Below are positions 1 to 6,670 of a DNA stretch of 38,858 nt, one piece after another. Positions within the stretch are counted from its first letter, which is position 1. Each line of letters starts with the position of its first letter. The notes under the pieces were generated by a model, which saw nothing but the letters and a program-made list of their open reading frames with translations, was not told the DNA's origin and ran no database searches. The position numbers were made by a program, and so were the translations under genes. Origin of the DNA: CAZNLL01 sp964573885 (GTDB lineage Bacteria > Desulfobacterota > DSM-4660 > Desulfatiglandales > Desulfatiglandaceae); NCBI GenBank assembly GCA_964573885.1, contig CAZNLL010000020.1, positions 1-38,858 of the forward strand. The letters run 5' to 3'.

Positions 1-1
1 A

Positions 2-40
2 TCGGAAAAGATAGAACGCGGGTATTTCAAATATTTATAG
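2..40 (+). CDS. C-terminal tail of a gene cut by the window edge
   Basis: An open frame enters from the left edge and ends with SEKIERGYFKYL and a TAG at 38-40, 35 bases before the tRNA fragment. Twelve residues are too few to identify. Integrase genes often end right beside the attachment site they use, so an integrase tail is possible, but nothing in the residues proves it. It could also be chance, since a 12-codon open frame is not significant. Confidence 0.25.
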   Translation, partial: SEKIERGYFKYL

Positions 41-75
41 AGATTTGAGGAGGTTGTGAAACTCAGGGTTGCTGC

Positions 76-120
76 CTACGAATCCGTAGGTCGGGTGTTC
101 GAATCACCCTGGGCGCACCA
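76..120 (+). tRNA. 3' half of tRNA-Arg(ACG), candidate attachment-site remnant
   Basis: From 76 the sequence reads as a tRNA 3' half: anticodon loop CTACGAA (anticodon ACG at 78-80), 3' anticodon-stem strand TCCGT, variable loop AGGTC, a perfect T arm (GGGTG, TTCGAAT, CACCC), acceptor strand TGGGCGC and encoded ACCA. The 5' half is absent. Bases 71-75 (GCTGC) do not pair with TCCGT, no D arm is visible, and no GCGCCCA occurs upstream. Identity beginning at the anticodon loop and running to the 3' end is the usual footprint of tyrosine-recombinase integration into a tRNA gene. The original terminator still follows, so by inference the inserted element lies to the left and the old chromosome to the right. 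Not expected to give a functional tRNA. Confidence 0.75.
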
Positions 121-132
121 GAAATAAGAAGT

Positions 133-167
133 AAAAGGCTTGGTGAGGACTTCACCAAGCCTTTTTA
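133..167 (+). terminator. Rho-independent terminator behind the tRNA fragment
   Basis: A 14-bp perfect stem (AAAAGGCTTGGTGA at 133-146 with TCACCAAGCCTTTT at 152-165) encloses the 5-base loop GGACT and ends in a T run. It sits 13 bases after the tRNA 3' end and is most simply the original tRNA terminator. As the stem is symmetric (A run on the other side) it may also stop minus-strand transcripts. Confidence 0.85.
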
Positions 168-613
168 TTGCGTTCCGGGCATCGTCCCTGTTGAACGAGG
201 GGCCTAATCATGGATAATGGAAAGGCCCCTATAAATTCCTTAAAAATACCAATAATATACTCTCTGAATTGCCCTTCGGTCATTTTTGGAAAGGCCTCGG
301 CGTGGAGCCCCTTCTGGACCCCAATGACCACATCATCCCTGGGTCCCCGCTGATCCGTCAGAAACTCTATCTCGACCTCCTCTCCATCGATGGTTCCCTC
401 ATAGTGTATTACCGGAGGGGTATCCGAGCTTTTAAATATTGGTTCGAAGCCAGCCTCCAGGAGCAACCGGTCCACTGTTTTGTCACCCACCATAGGTACC
501 TGAATGTCAACAAGGAGATCAATGTCCCGCGTCCTGATGGGCTCTCTGGATTTGTCTGCCAGGAGATAATGATAGTACACGAGGGGAACCCATCCGCCTC
601 CTATAACGATCAC
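152..613 (-). pseudogene. Fragment of a nucleotidyltransferase-fold protein
   Basis: The reading frame starts at a GTG with VIVIGGGWVPLVYYHYLL followed by RTRDIDLLVD. This is the glycine-rich start and D-x-D motif of polbeta-type nucleotidyltransferases of the kind often found in defence or toxin-antitoxin loci. Codons just before the GTG (IAWDYLP) look homologous to the family but are preceded by a TAA, so the true N-terminus is missing. The C-terminus reads into the tRNA terminator (NKKAW is encoded by the terminator stem), so real homology stops earlier, perhaps near 265. The piece is shorter than full-length family members as I recall them. Truncated at both ends and next to an integration site, it is best treated as debris. 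The exact subfamily is not clear. Confidence 0.55.
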
Positions 614-819
614 GGGCAGATAGTCCCACGCGATTTAATATTCCCATATTGATATAAAAGTAAAGATATCTTGACTATGTCTGGTTCACTTGAATGACCT
701 TTGTCTGTTGGGCGGCCTTATAAGCACACTGATCATTTTCATTGGATCATTTACCTTTAACATGCTAGAGTTACATTATATTAGATTGAAATTCCAAACG
801 AAAAAGGAAGGTGATGGTC

Positions 820-1113
820 ATGGGAAATGTCCAGGCGGTCATAGATTTGCCAGAGGAGCTTTATCTTTCCCTCTCAGCCTCCGGCTTAACCAAGGAGAGG
901 ATAGTCAATGAATCGAGAAAGCTCCTCGCCCTGAAGTGTTTCAAAGAAAAGGTCCTCTCCCTGGGCAGGGCGGCTGAACTCTCGGGCCTTTCCAAATGGG
1001 ATTTCATAGAATATCTCAGCGAAAATTATGTTCCGGTGATTGATCATGATCAGGATGAAATAAAGCGGGACTTTGAAACCTCTGATATGCTGTCTGAAAG
1101 GCTTAAAAAGTGA
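820..1113 (+). CDS. UPF0175-family antitoxin-like protein
   Basis: A short protein with an N-terminal strand (AVIDLPEELYLSL) and a C-terminal helix-turn-helix region (LSLGRAAELSGLSKWDFIEYL). This is the pattern of UPF0175 proteins, which are VapB-like antitoxins usually followed by a DUF3368/PIN-domain toxin. Three starts are possible: GTG 811, ATG 814 and ATG 820. The GGAAGG at 806-811 is correctly spaced only for 820, giving 97 residues. The stop overlaps a GTG (1110-1112) that opens the remains of the toxin, as in intact modules. The toxin is truncated, so the antitoxin is now an orphan and may have no target or may act on another operator. Confidence 0.75.
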   Translation: MGNVQAVIDLPEELYLSLSASGLTKERIVNESRKLLALKCFKEKVLSLGRAAELSGLSKWDFIEYLSENYVPVIDHDQDEIKRDFETSDMLSERLKK

Positions 1114-1289
1114 TTGTCGTTTCAGACTCCACCGTTCTGATTGGCCTTGCAAAATCAGTGATTATCCGCAACGATCCCATAAAAGGTGCTCCCGGGCATA
1201 AACCGGTGCACTTTAATGGGTCCGAAACCGCACTGCTTCAAAAGCGAGGTAATATGGTGCAATTCGGGAAGGGGTGTAAGCCCCTTTAA
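1110..1289 (+). pseudogene. Truncated DUF3368/PIN-type toxin gene
   Basis: The frame overlaps the antitoxin stop (GTGA arrangement) and begins VIVVSDSTVLIGLAKS, the first strand of a PIN-domain nuclease with its first catalytic Asp. After about 16 codons the similarity ends. The rest of the open frame (to TAA 1287-1289) runs antisense through the 3' end of the methyltransferase gene and is meaningless. The break lies near 1150-1157, beside the methyltransferase stop. The remaining acidic metal-binding residues are gone, so the toxin cannot be active. Call made by motif and by position next to a UPF0175 gene. Confidence 0.65.
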
Positions 1290-2174
1290 GGAGCAGTTGA
1301 CCATGTTGAGATTCGCCGTGGCCATGTCCATACCCTTGCTGCGAAAGCTCATTGCTGCGGCCAACACCCCCTCCCGGGAAAGCATATCTTTAAGGTCCCT
1401 CAACAAGGCGGCACGCGACTCTTCGTCGAAATAATAAAGGATATTATACAGTGTGATGACATGGAAAGGCCCTGCGATCTCCCGGGATATGTCACGGATG
1501 TCTCCTTGGCGGATCTCAAATCGATCGGAAAGGCCCCAATTCAAGATATTCTCCCTTGCCTGCCGGACAACCGCTTCATCCATGTCCACACCCACACCGG
1601 TTGCATTCCCGTTTGACTCATAGGCGCTTTTTAATAATACCCCGGATCCACACCCCACATCCAAAACCCGCACCGGATTTTTGTCGCGGACAATAGAGGC
1701 AACAAAGTCTTTAATGACCGGCTCGACGATTTTTGAAAACCTGGACACCAGAGCCCCTATTTTATGAAGCTCATCTCCAAGCTCACCCCCGCGTATCCTA
1801 TCGGCTGTATTGCGGTAGGCATCACTGTAATAGGTGACATTGGCCTGTATCATGGCGGCAAGCATATCTCCACTGACCCCCATAACCGCCCTGGATCGCT
1901 TTCCTTTGATCCTATACAGCCCCTCTTTTAATGCCAGTTCTCCGGCGGCGACCCCCACCTCCAAAAGGGCATCCAGGAGTTCGGGACGCTTTGCATCCAG
2001 GTCTTTGAGCAACGAGTCTCTGTCCCGGGGTGTCGTCAGTGCGTTCAACAACCCCGATTCATAGGCGGAAAAAAGGAAATGCATCCTGATGAAGGCCTCC
2101 CAGTCTTTCATTATGGAATACAGCCCCGCGGTTTTCATGATCCGAAGAAACGAAAGCATATATCTTAAATTCAT
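1155..2174 (-). CDS. SAM-dependent O-methyltransferase-like protein
   Basis: A 339-residue protein. The first ~160 residues look like the winged-helix dimerisation domain of class I small-molecule methyltransferases. The catalytic domain follows, with motif I LDVGCGSG at 171-178, the acidic end of strand 2 (GVGVDMDE, ~193-200) and a YNILYYFDEE segment (~231-240) where motif IV/post-IV sits. The layout resembles plant/bacterial O-methyltransferases acting on small molecules; the substrate cannot be told. It is the second gene of an operon behind a TetR regulator (55 bases apart), so its expression is probably induced by a ligand of that repressor. The C-terminus (FYGIVADNH) looks natural, so the junction with the broken toxin lies just beyond its stop. 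Confidence 0.75.
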   Translation of the reverse strand: MNLRYMLSFLRIMKTAGLYSIMKDWEAFIRMHFLFSAYESGLLNALTTPRDRDSLLKDLDAKRPELLDALLEVGVAAGELALKEGLYRIKGKRSRAVMGVSGDMLAAMIQANVTYYSDAYRNTADRIRGGELGDELHKIGALVSRFSKIVEPVIKDFVASIVRDKNPVRVLDVGCGSGVLLKSAYESNGNATGVGVDMDEAVVRQARENILNWGLSDRFEIRQGDIRDISREIAGPFHVITLYNILYYFDEESRAALLRDLKDMLSREGVLAAAMSFRSKGMDMATANLNMVNCSLKGLTPLPELHHITSLLKQCGFGPIKVHRFMPGSTFYGIVADNH

Positions 2175-2228
2175 TTTCCCTCCTGCGTCCTGGCAATGCC
2201 CCCTCTTTTAACCGATGCCGAGGCGCCA

Positions 2229-2852
2229 TCACCCTCCGCTCCCGCTTTCGCCGGAAACGCGGAAATAAGCACGGAGCATGTCTTCCACGAGCCTGACCTG
2301 AGACTGAACATCGAAAGTCTCCCCCTTCAACCCGAGGACCAGAGAACCCAGATAAAAGGAGCCATACACCCGGGCGGTCAAAAAGGGATCCATATCCGGC
2401 GGAAACTCCCCTTTTTGGAATGAGGCCCGTACCAGACCTGCCACGGCCTTCAAGAACTCCTCCAGCTGCCGGTCCAGAACTTCACCGTGTTCACCCCCGA
2501 GAAACAGGGCCTCCTTGAAGAGGGTGCGCGAAAAATGCAGGTTCTCGGCGTAGAAGGCATAGATCCGGGCCGTAAGGTGGACCAGCTGATCCACGAGGCC
2601 GTGCCGCGGCATGGTCGTGAAGGCGTCCCTGATGACCGCACCCAGGTCTTCCTGATAGGCGGCGGCGAGCAAGGACGGCTTGTCCGGGAAATGCTTGAAG
2701 ATGGTGCCCAGGCCGACCCCGGCCCTGGAGGCCAGGGCCCGCATGGTGGCCCGCTCGTAACCGGACTCGGCAAAAAGCTCGTATGCCGAACGAAGAATGT
2801 TTCTTCGGGTGTGATCCTTCTGCTGCTGTCGCCAAGTCGGACCCTGTGCCAT
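2229..2852 (-). CDS. TetR/AcrR-family transcriptional regulator
   Basis: The N-terminus (RRNILRSAYELFAESGYERATMRALASRAGVG..FKHF) is a classic TetR helix-turn-helix, with residues GLGTIFKHFPDK as recognition helix and linker. The C-terminal ~140 residues are the variable ligand-binding and dimer domain. I chose ATG 2852 (MAQGPTW) because GAAAGGGAA lies upstream; the alternative ATG 2879 has no ribosome site and would add nine residues. The gene heads an operon with the methyltransferase. A consensus promoter and a 12-bp palindrome lie immediately upstream, so autorepression with control of the methyltransferase is the likely arrangement. The ligand is unknown. Confidence 0.85.
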   Translation of the reverse strand: MAQGPTWRQQQKDHTRRNILRSAYELFAESGYERATMRALASRAGVGLGTIFKHFPDKPSLLAAAYQEDLGAVIRDAFTTMPRHGLVDQLVHLTARIYAFYAENLHFSRTLFKEALFLGGEHGEVLDRQLEEFLKAVAGLVRASFQKGEFPPDMDPFLTARVYGSFYLGSLVLGLKGETFDVQSQVRLVEDMLRAYFRVSGESGSGG

Positions 2853-2889
2853 GTGTTCCCTTTCCCAAGATAGAAACATGATTCTTAAG

Positions 2890-2901
2890 TGAACATGTTC
2901 A
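2890..2901 (-). promoter_or_regulatory. Palindromic operator, likely for the adjacent TetR protein
   Basis: TGAACATGTTCA is a perfect 12-bp palindrome directly after the -10 box and over the expected transcription start of the TetR gene. TetR proteins typically bind such sites in their own promoter. Assignment to this regulator is inferred from position. Confidence 0.6.
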
Positions 2902-2928
2902 TTATAACTCCAAGATTTTGGTTGTCAA
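2901..2928 (-). promoter_or_regulatory. Consensus sigma-70 promoter of the TetR-methyltransferase operon
   Basis: On the minus strand TTGACA (2928-2923) and TATAAT (2906-2901) are both perfect consensus hexamers with a 16-base spacer. This would be a very strong promoter unless repressed, which fits the palindrome overlapping the start site. Confidence 0.75.
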
Positions 2929-2978
2929 TGGAAAACCTACCAGCTTGATATCCAGCACGCCCAAAATCCCATGAAGTT

Positions 2979-3026
2979 GTGTCAAGGGATGGAATAGTCA
3001 AGATTCTGTTTCGGAAAACTTGACAC
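2979..3026. repeat. Possible solo insertion-sequence end
   Basis: GTGTCAAG (2979-2986) is inverted at 3019-3026 (CTTGACAC), and another GTCAAG copy lies between them at about 2996-3001. Multiple TGTCAAG-type copies inside one end resemble IS21-like termini, and the block abuts the broken 5' side of a PIN gene fragment. No transposase remains, so this is tentative. Confidence 0.25.
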
Positions 3027-3033
3027 CCCATTT

Positions 3034-3207
3034 TTTACTCTGTCCGAAAAATATTCGGCTGAATTAGGTTCGAGGGCCTTGGACATCCTTCACGTGGCCT
3101 CGGCCTTAACCCTCGAGGCTGAAAGATTCCTCACGTTAGATGAGAGGCAGTCCAGGATTGCCGCCCGTGCGGGGTTGATCGTTTTGGATGTCTTTTCCAG
3201 AAGCTAA
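3034..3207 (+). pseudogene. C-terminal fragment of a VapC-type PIN-domain toxin
   Basis: An open frame without a start reads LSEKYSAELGSRALDILHVA, then SALTLEAERFLTLDERQSR and IAARAGLIVLDV, ending at TAA 3205-3207. The D-x-x-H-x-A-S-A-L helix and the FLT-x-D-E-R-Q strand, with its late catalytic Asp, are hallmarks of the C-terminal half of PIN nucleases. The N-terminal half, with the first catalytic Asp, is absent and the sequence before ~3034 shows no homologous coding. It is a different PIN subtype from the truncated toxin at 1110, so two toxin-antitoxin modules have decayed here. Confidence 0.7.
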
Positions 3208-3556
3208 GCCGCGGTAAGGGATCAAAGGACCCACTTTGAATCTTTAACCAACGGGGCTTCACTTAATGGTCCCCTTTTACAAGCCCGCCTTGAGTGATTC
3301 AGGGAGTCTCTCCACAAAGGCCCTGATTTGATCCCGCACCCTTGCTCATTTCCCGCCTGTCAAGGTTCATGGCAAAAAAAGCCCTAATCCCAAGCCTTGA
3401 CACAAACAAAGGGGTGATTATAGTTAAAAGGATTAATTACAACATATTGTTATTGCTAATTAATTTTTCTTTTGCCCTTTTCCGCCACAATAAGGGAAAG
3501 GAGCCTAAATTTACAACCCTAACGCCTACAGGATGGGGCAGCAAAAGGAGGCAGAA
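3208..3556. other. Intergenic stretch after the decayed island
   Basis: No intact gene is visible. A minus-strand open stub at 3277-3345 (RVRDQIRAFVERLPESLKAG) could be the tail of a lost gene but is too short to name. The right part is AT-rich and carries a promoter-like pair (3397-3424) pointing to the next gene. Confidence 0.5.
3397..3424 (+). promoter_or_regulatory. Candidate sigma-70 promoter for the trehalose operon
   Basis: TTGACA at 3397-3402 and TATAGT at 3419-3424 are separated by 16 bases. They sit about 130 bases before the first gene of the trehalose group, the only candidate of this quality before that operon. Confidence 0.55.
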
Positions 3557-3760
3557 ATGGAATTAGACCACGTTAAGGATGTGAGCTACCTGACAACCAT
3601 GCTGAAGCTGGCCAGGAGAAAAGGAGAAACTGAAGCCAAAGACGCCATCGTTAAGCGGCTAAAGGACATAGGCCTTCTAAAGGATGAAGGAGCGGGCGAG
3701 GGAAGACCTTATGATAACCTTAGGACCTCCGTGAACCATATTTTGCAAGAAGAACATTAA
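3557..3760 (+). CDS. Small unknown protein at the head of the trehalose operon
   Basis: A 67-residue charged, mostly helical protein (MELDHVKDVSYLTTMLKLAR then KGETEAKDAIVKRLKDIGLL). ATG 3557 is chosen because AAGGAGG (3545-3551) precedes it at the right distance; the upstream in-frame ATG 3533 has no such site. I do not recognise a family. There are no cysteines and no membrane segment. Its stop is 35 bases before the DUF5752-like gene, so the two are probably co-transcribed with the trehalose genes. A role in regulation or assembly of those enzymes would be a guess. Confidence 0.65.
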   Translation: MELDHVKDVSYLTTMLKLARRKGETEAKDAIVKRLKDIGLLKDEGAGEGRPYDNLRTSVNHILQEEH

Positions 3761-3795
3761 TCCTTTGAGCCTCAATCACCCCCAAGGAGGTTATC

Positions 3796-4485
3796 TTGAA
3801 TGATTCTGAAGGAGCACCTTTTTCCATTAAGGACTGTGCCTTAATCGCCATAGCCACCGGCAAAAAGGCCCAAAACCTGCGGGAGCTCAGGGAATGCCTT
3901 CGTGAAATCGATGGGGGCAGCATTTATTATCACTTCTGGGGGGGATTGTTACGTCCCCGTTTTGATGATCCTGAGTATCATAACGACTTTGCCATCTGGG
4001 TGGCCCATAGTCTTCACAACAAGGTCCTGGCGGAACGCATGGCCGTCATAGACCCGGTGGCCTACGATTCCATGGAGGATTTGAGAAATGAACTGGTGGA
4101 AATGATCGAGGAAAACCTGGATGAAACAGAGTACCCCACCTGGGCCAAGAGAGATGATCAGTTCGAATTTATCCGCCACCAAATCGTTGTGTTTGATACA
4201 AACCTTTCGGTGGAGGCCCCCGAGGGGTTCTCGGACATCATACCCGGGTTATCCGTGGGAAGCATCTTTTACCATCTCATTGACGCCAGACGGCGAAACG
4301 AGAACTCCCTGGACGACTTCCAGAATTGGTTATGCACTCTTGGAGACGAATACAGGGGCCTGTGTGAGATGATCAACGGCATATGTACCTATTTCACGGC
4401 CCTGGTCAAGCTGCGCGAGGAGCTGGGCCGGGTATTTGCCATGTACTTTGAAAAAGACGGGGCTGAAAGGGGGACCCATGCTTGA
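3796..4485 (+). CDS. DUF5752-like protein linked to trehalose synthase
   Basis: 229 residues with a TTG start (3796) supported by AAGGAGG at 3784-3790. The ATG at 3800 is out of frame. The protein holds two related halves: GSIYYHFWGGLLRP with a following NDFAIWV near residues 35-75, and GSIFYHLIDARRRNENSLDD with FQNWL near 152-178, so it looks like an internal duplication. I recall this family (DUF5752) beside GT4 trehalose synthases, but the biochemical role is not known to me. Its last 8 bases overlap the start of the glycosyltransferase (4478), which implies translational coupling and probably a shared function. No signal peptide or membrane span is visible, so it should be cytoplasmic. 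Confidence 0.7.
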   Translation: MNDSEGAPFSIKDCALIAIATGKKAQNLRELRECLREIDGGSIYYHFWGGLLRPRFDDPEYHNDFAIWVAHSLHNKVLAERMAVIDPVAYDSMEDLRNELVEMIEENLDETEYPTWAKRDDQFEFIRHQIVVFDTNLSVEAPEGFSDIIPGLSVGSIFYHLIDARRRNENSLDDFQNWLCTLGDEYRGLCEMINGICTYFTALVKLREELGRVFAMYFEKDGAERGTHA

Positions 4486-5710
4486 AAAATACGCCCAAAT
4501 TGCCGGCCCCGATGTGATTGAGCATCTGCGGCAACTGGCCCGGCCCCTCAAAGGGCTCCGGTGCGTACACGTCAACGCCACCCGCGTGGGAGGAGGCGTT
4601 GCGGAGATCCTGCTGAAAATGATGCCGCTTATGCAGGAGCTCGGCATTGAAACCAACTGGGAAGTGATCACCGGCGAAAGCACTTTTTATCAGTGCACCA
4701 AGGGGTTTCACAACGCCATCCAGGGTTTTCAGACCAATATCCCGGAAAGTTACCTCAAAGAGTATGAAGAGACCAATGCACAGACCGCGGAGCGCCTGAG
4801 AGATCTTCTGGAGGATGCGGATCTGGTGATTGTCCACGACCCTCAGCCTGTTGCCCTCATCAAGCATTTTCCGAAACGCAAGGGCAAGTGGGTGTGGCGC
4901 TGCCATATTGATGCGAGCCGGCCCTTCAGACCGGTGTGGAGGTATTTAAGGGAATTCATTCTGGGCTATGACGCGAGCATTTTTTCCATCTCCGATTTTG
5001 CCCGGCGCCTGCCCCATCCCGTTTATCTCATCGCCCCGAGCATCGACCCCCTTCATGAGAAGAATATGGATCTGGACCACGAAGAGATCAGTGCGGTCCA
5101 GGACATGTTTGAAATCGATCCTGAAAGGCCCATAATCCTCCAGGTCTCCCGCTTTGATCGATTTAAAGACCCTGTGGGTGTCATCCAGGCCTACCGGCTG
5201 GCCAAGGAATTCATTCCCTCTTTACAACTTGTCCTGGCCGGAGGAGGCGCTACGGATGACCCGGAAGGGGATGAGATCCTGAAAGAGGTTCGTACGGCCG
5301 GGATGGATGACCGAGATGTCCATATCCTTTTCCTGCCCGGCGACGCCCATCGCACCATCAACGCCCTTCAGCGGAACGCGAATATTGTGATCCAGAAATC
5401 CCTCAGGGAAGGATTTGGATTAACCGTGACCGAGGCCCTGTGGAAGCATAAGCCCGTCATCGGAGGAGATACAGGGGGGATCCGTCTCCAGGTGGTGAAT
5501 CACCACACCGGTTTTCTGGTCAATACCCCGCAGGGGGCGGCCCTAAGGATCCGTTATCTCTTTCACAACCGCCACATCATGGAAGAGATGGGCGGGAAAG
5601 CAAAGGAGTTTGTTCGTCAAAATTTTCTTATTACACGTCAGTTAAGGGAATATCTGACCCTCATCTACGCCCTTTTACACCAAAAAGAGGAAAGGATCGA
5701 ACTCAGTTAG
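4478..5710 (+). CDS. treT: GT4 glycosyltransferase, trehalose synthase (TreT)-like
   Basis: A 410-residue two-domain GT-B enzyme. The N-terminal domain has CVHVNATRVGGGVAEIL, the acceptor-side glycine-rich loop typical of TreT-like enzymes. The C-terminal donor domain has ILQVSRFDRFKDPVGVI, LVLAGGG and the GT4 signature EGFGLTVTEALW (~311-322), whose two glutamates bind the nucleotide sugar. TreT joins an NDP-glucose to glucose to make trehalose in the cytosol. The start at ATG 4478 overlaps the upstream gene by 8 bases and has GAAAGGGGG before it; an in-frame ATG at 4436 lies inside the neighbour and is unlikely. A phosphatase of the OtsB type follows, so this GT4 could instead make trehalose-6-phosphate. 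Confidence 0.75.
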   Translation: MLEKYAQIAGPDVIEHLRQLARPLKGLRCVHVNATRVGGGVAEILLKMMPLMQELGIETNWEVITGESTFYQCTKGFHNAIQGFQTNIPESYLKEYEETNAQTAERLRDLLEDADLVIVHDPQPVALIKHFPKRKGKWVWRCHIDASRPFRPVWRYLREFILGYDASIFSISDFARRLPHPVYLIAPSIDPLHEKNMDLDHEEISAVQDMFEIDPERPIILQVSRFDRFKDPVGVIQAYRLAKEFIPSLQLVLAGGGATDDPEGDEILKEVRTAGMDDRDVHILFLPGDAHRTINALQRNANIVIQKSLREGFGLTVTEALWKHKPVIGGDTGGIRLQVVNHHTGFLVNTPQGAALRIRYLFHNRHIMEEMGGKAKEFVRQNFLITRQLREYLTLIYALLHQKEERIELS

Positions 5711-5770
5711 AATATCTTACATCCCATTGAAAACCTTGAATGGGAGATGCTTTGAAACCTGAAGGTCTTT

Positions 5771-6547
5771 ATGAAAATTTTGAATACAGAAAAAAGTGTT
5801 GACACGTTTTTCAAACACCTCTATGAGGCCTCTCATAAGGCCCTATTCCTGGACTATGACGGCACACTCGCCCCTTTTCGAGAGGATCGGAGAAATGCCC
5901 ACCCCTACCCCGGTATAAGCGAACTCCTCAAGAGGCTCATAAAGGCCCCCCACATCCGTCTGGTCATCATCAGCGGCAGATGGACCCGGGACCTATTGCC
6001 CCTTTTGCCTTTGGATGAGCAACCGGAGATATGGGGTTCTCACGGGCTTGAACGGTTAAGGCCGGACGGCTCTTATGAAATCGAATCAATGGATGAAGAG
6101 CCCCTCAACGGCCTGGTTACAGCAGACGAATGGATCGAAGGCGCAGGCCTTGCAGCCCACTGTGAGAAAAAGCCTGGTTGCCTGGCTATCCACTGGAGGG
6201 GGCAGGATGAACAAGGCGTGGCAGAGATCAGACGCAAGGTTCAGTCCAAGCTGCCCCTCATTGCGGAAGGGTGGGGACTGAGCCTGAATGAATTTGACGG
6301 AGGCATTGAGCTGCGGGTACCGGGAAAAGACAAGGGGGATGCCGTTACAACCACCCTGAACGAAATGGATAAAGGGACCGTGGCAGCCTATCTGGGCGAT
6401 GATTTTACCGATGAAAGCGCCTTTATGGCGATTAAAGGCCGGGGAATGGGTATCCTGGTTCGAGAGGATTATCGGCCCACCGCCGCCGATCTTTGGCTCA
6501 AACCACCTGATGAACTCGTAAACTTTCTCTCTCATTGGATATCCTGA
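5771..6547 (+). CDS. otsB: Trehalose-6-phosphate phosphatase (HAD family)
   Basis: 258 residues. HAD motif 1 LFLDYDGTLAP (nucleophile Asp28, acid Asp30) and motif 4 LGDDFTDESAF (~209-219, Mg2+ ligands) are intact. IISGR is motif 2, and a small alpha/beta cap lies between (GSHGLE; GGIELRVPGKDKGDAV, with the motif 3 Lys). This is the layout of OtsB, which removes phosphate from trehalose-6-phosphate. It stands 60 bases after the GT4 gene, probably in the same transcript. No OtsA (GT20) synthase is present in the window, which makes the pairing with a TreT-like enzyme noteworthy. A related HAD phosphatase for glucosylglycerate or another sugar phosphate is possible but less likely. Confidence 0.8.
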   Translation: MKILNTEKSVDTFFKHLYEASHKALFLDYDGTLAPFREDRRNAHPYPGISELLKRLIKAPHIRLVIISGRWTRDLLPLLPLDEQPEIWGSHGLERLRPDGSYEIESMDEEPLNGLVTADEWIEGAGLAAHCEKKPGCLAIHWRGQDEQGVAEIRRKVQSKLPLIAEGWGLSLNEFDGGIELRVPGKDKGDAVTTTLNEMDKGTVAAYLGDDFTDESAFMAIKGRGMGILVREDYRPTAADLWLKPPDELVNFLSHWIS

Positions 6548-6602
6548 GTCAGAAGGTTCTCTTCTTGTCAAAGGCATAACAAGTAGATGGATAAGGACTG
6601 GA

Positions 6603-6626
6603 GGATTGAAAAAATTTTTTCAATCC
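6603..6626. terminator. 24-bp perfect palindrome between otsB and groES
   Basis: GGATTGAAAAAA (6603-6614) is followed directly by its reverse complement TTTTTTCAATCC. With a T run in the right arm it can fold as a terminator-like hairpin for the trehalose operon in both directions. It lies just upstream of the TTGACA of groES, so it could also be a protein-binding site. Confidence 0.45.
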
Positions 6627-6629
6627 CCC

Positions 6630-6670
6630 TTGACAAATTTTCCAGAGTGATTAAATTTGTTCACAAATTT
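6630..6670 (+). promoter_or_regulatory. groESL promoter region with inverted repeat
   Basis: TCCCCCTTGACA contains a consensus -35 (6630-6635) that also resembles the CCCTTGAA heat-shock -35. A weak -10 TAAATT (6652-6657) follows after 16 bases. Overlapping it is an inverted repeat AAATTTGT/ACAAATTT (6653-6670). No CIRCE element (TTAGCACTC, nine bases, GAGTGCTAA) is present between otsB and groES. Confidence 0.45.

Noticed and set aside
44..120. An intact tRNA at the left edge
   Set aside because: There is room for a whole tRNA, but no 5' acceptor strand, D arm or 5' anticodon-stem strand matches.
3277..3345. Minus-strand stub RVRDQIRAFVERLPESLKAG, possibly the tail of an arsenate-reductase-like or other gene
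   Set aside because: Only 22 codons before an in-frame stop, no start or ribosome site, and the similarity is too weak to name.
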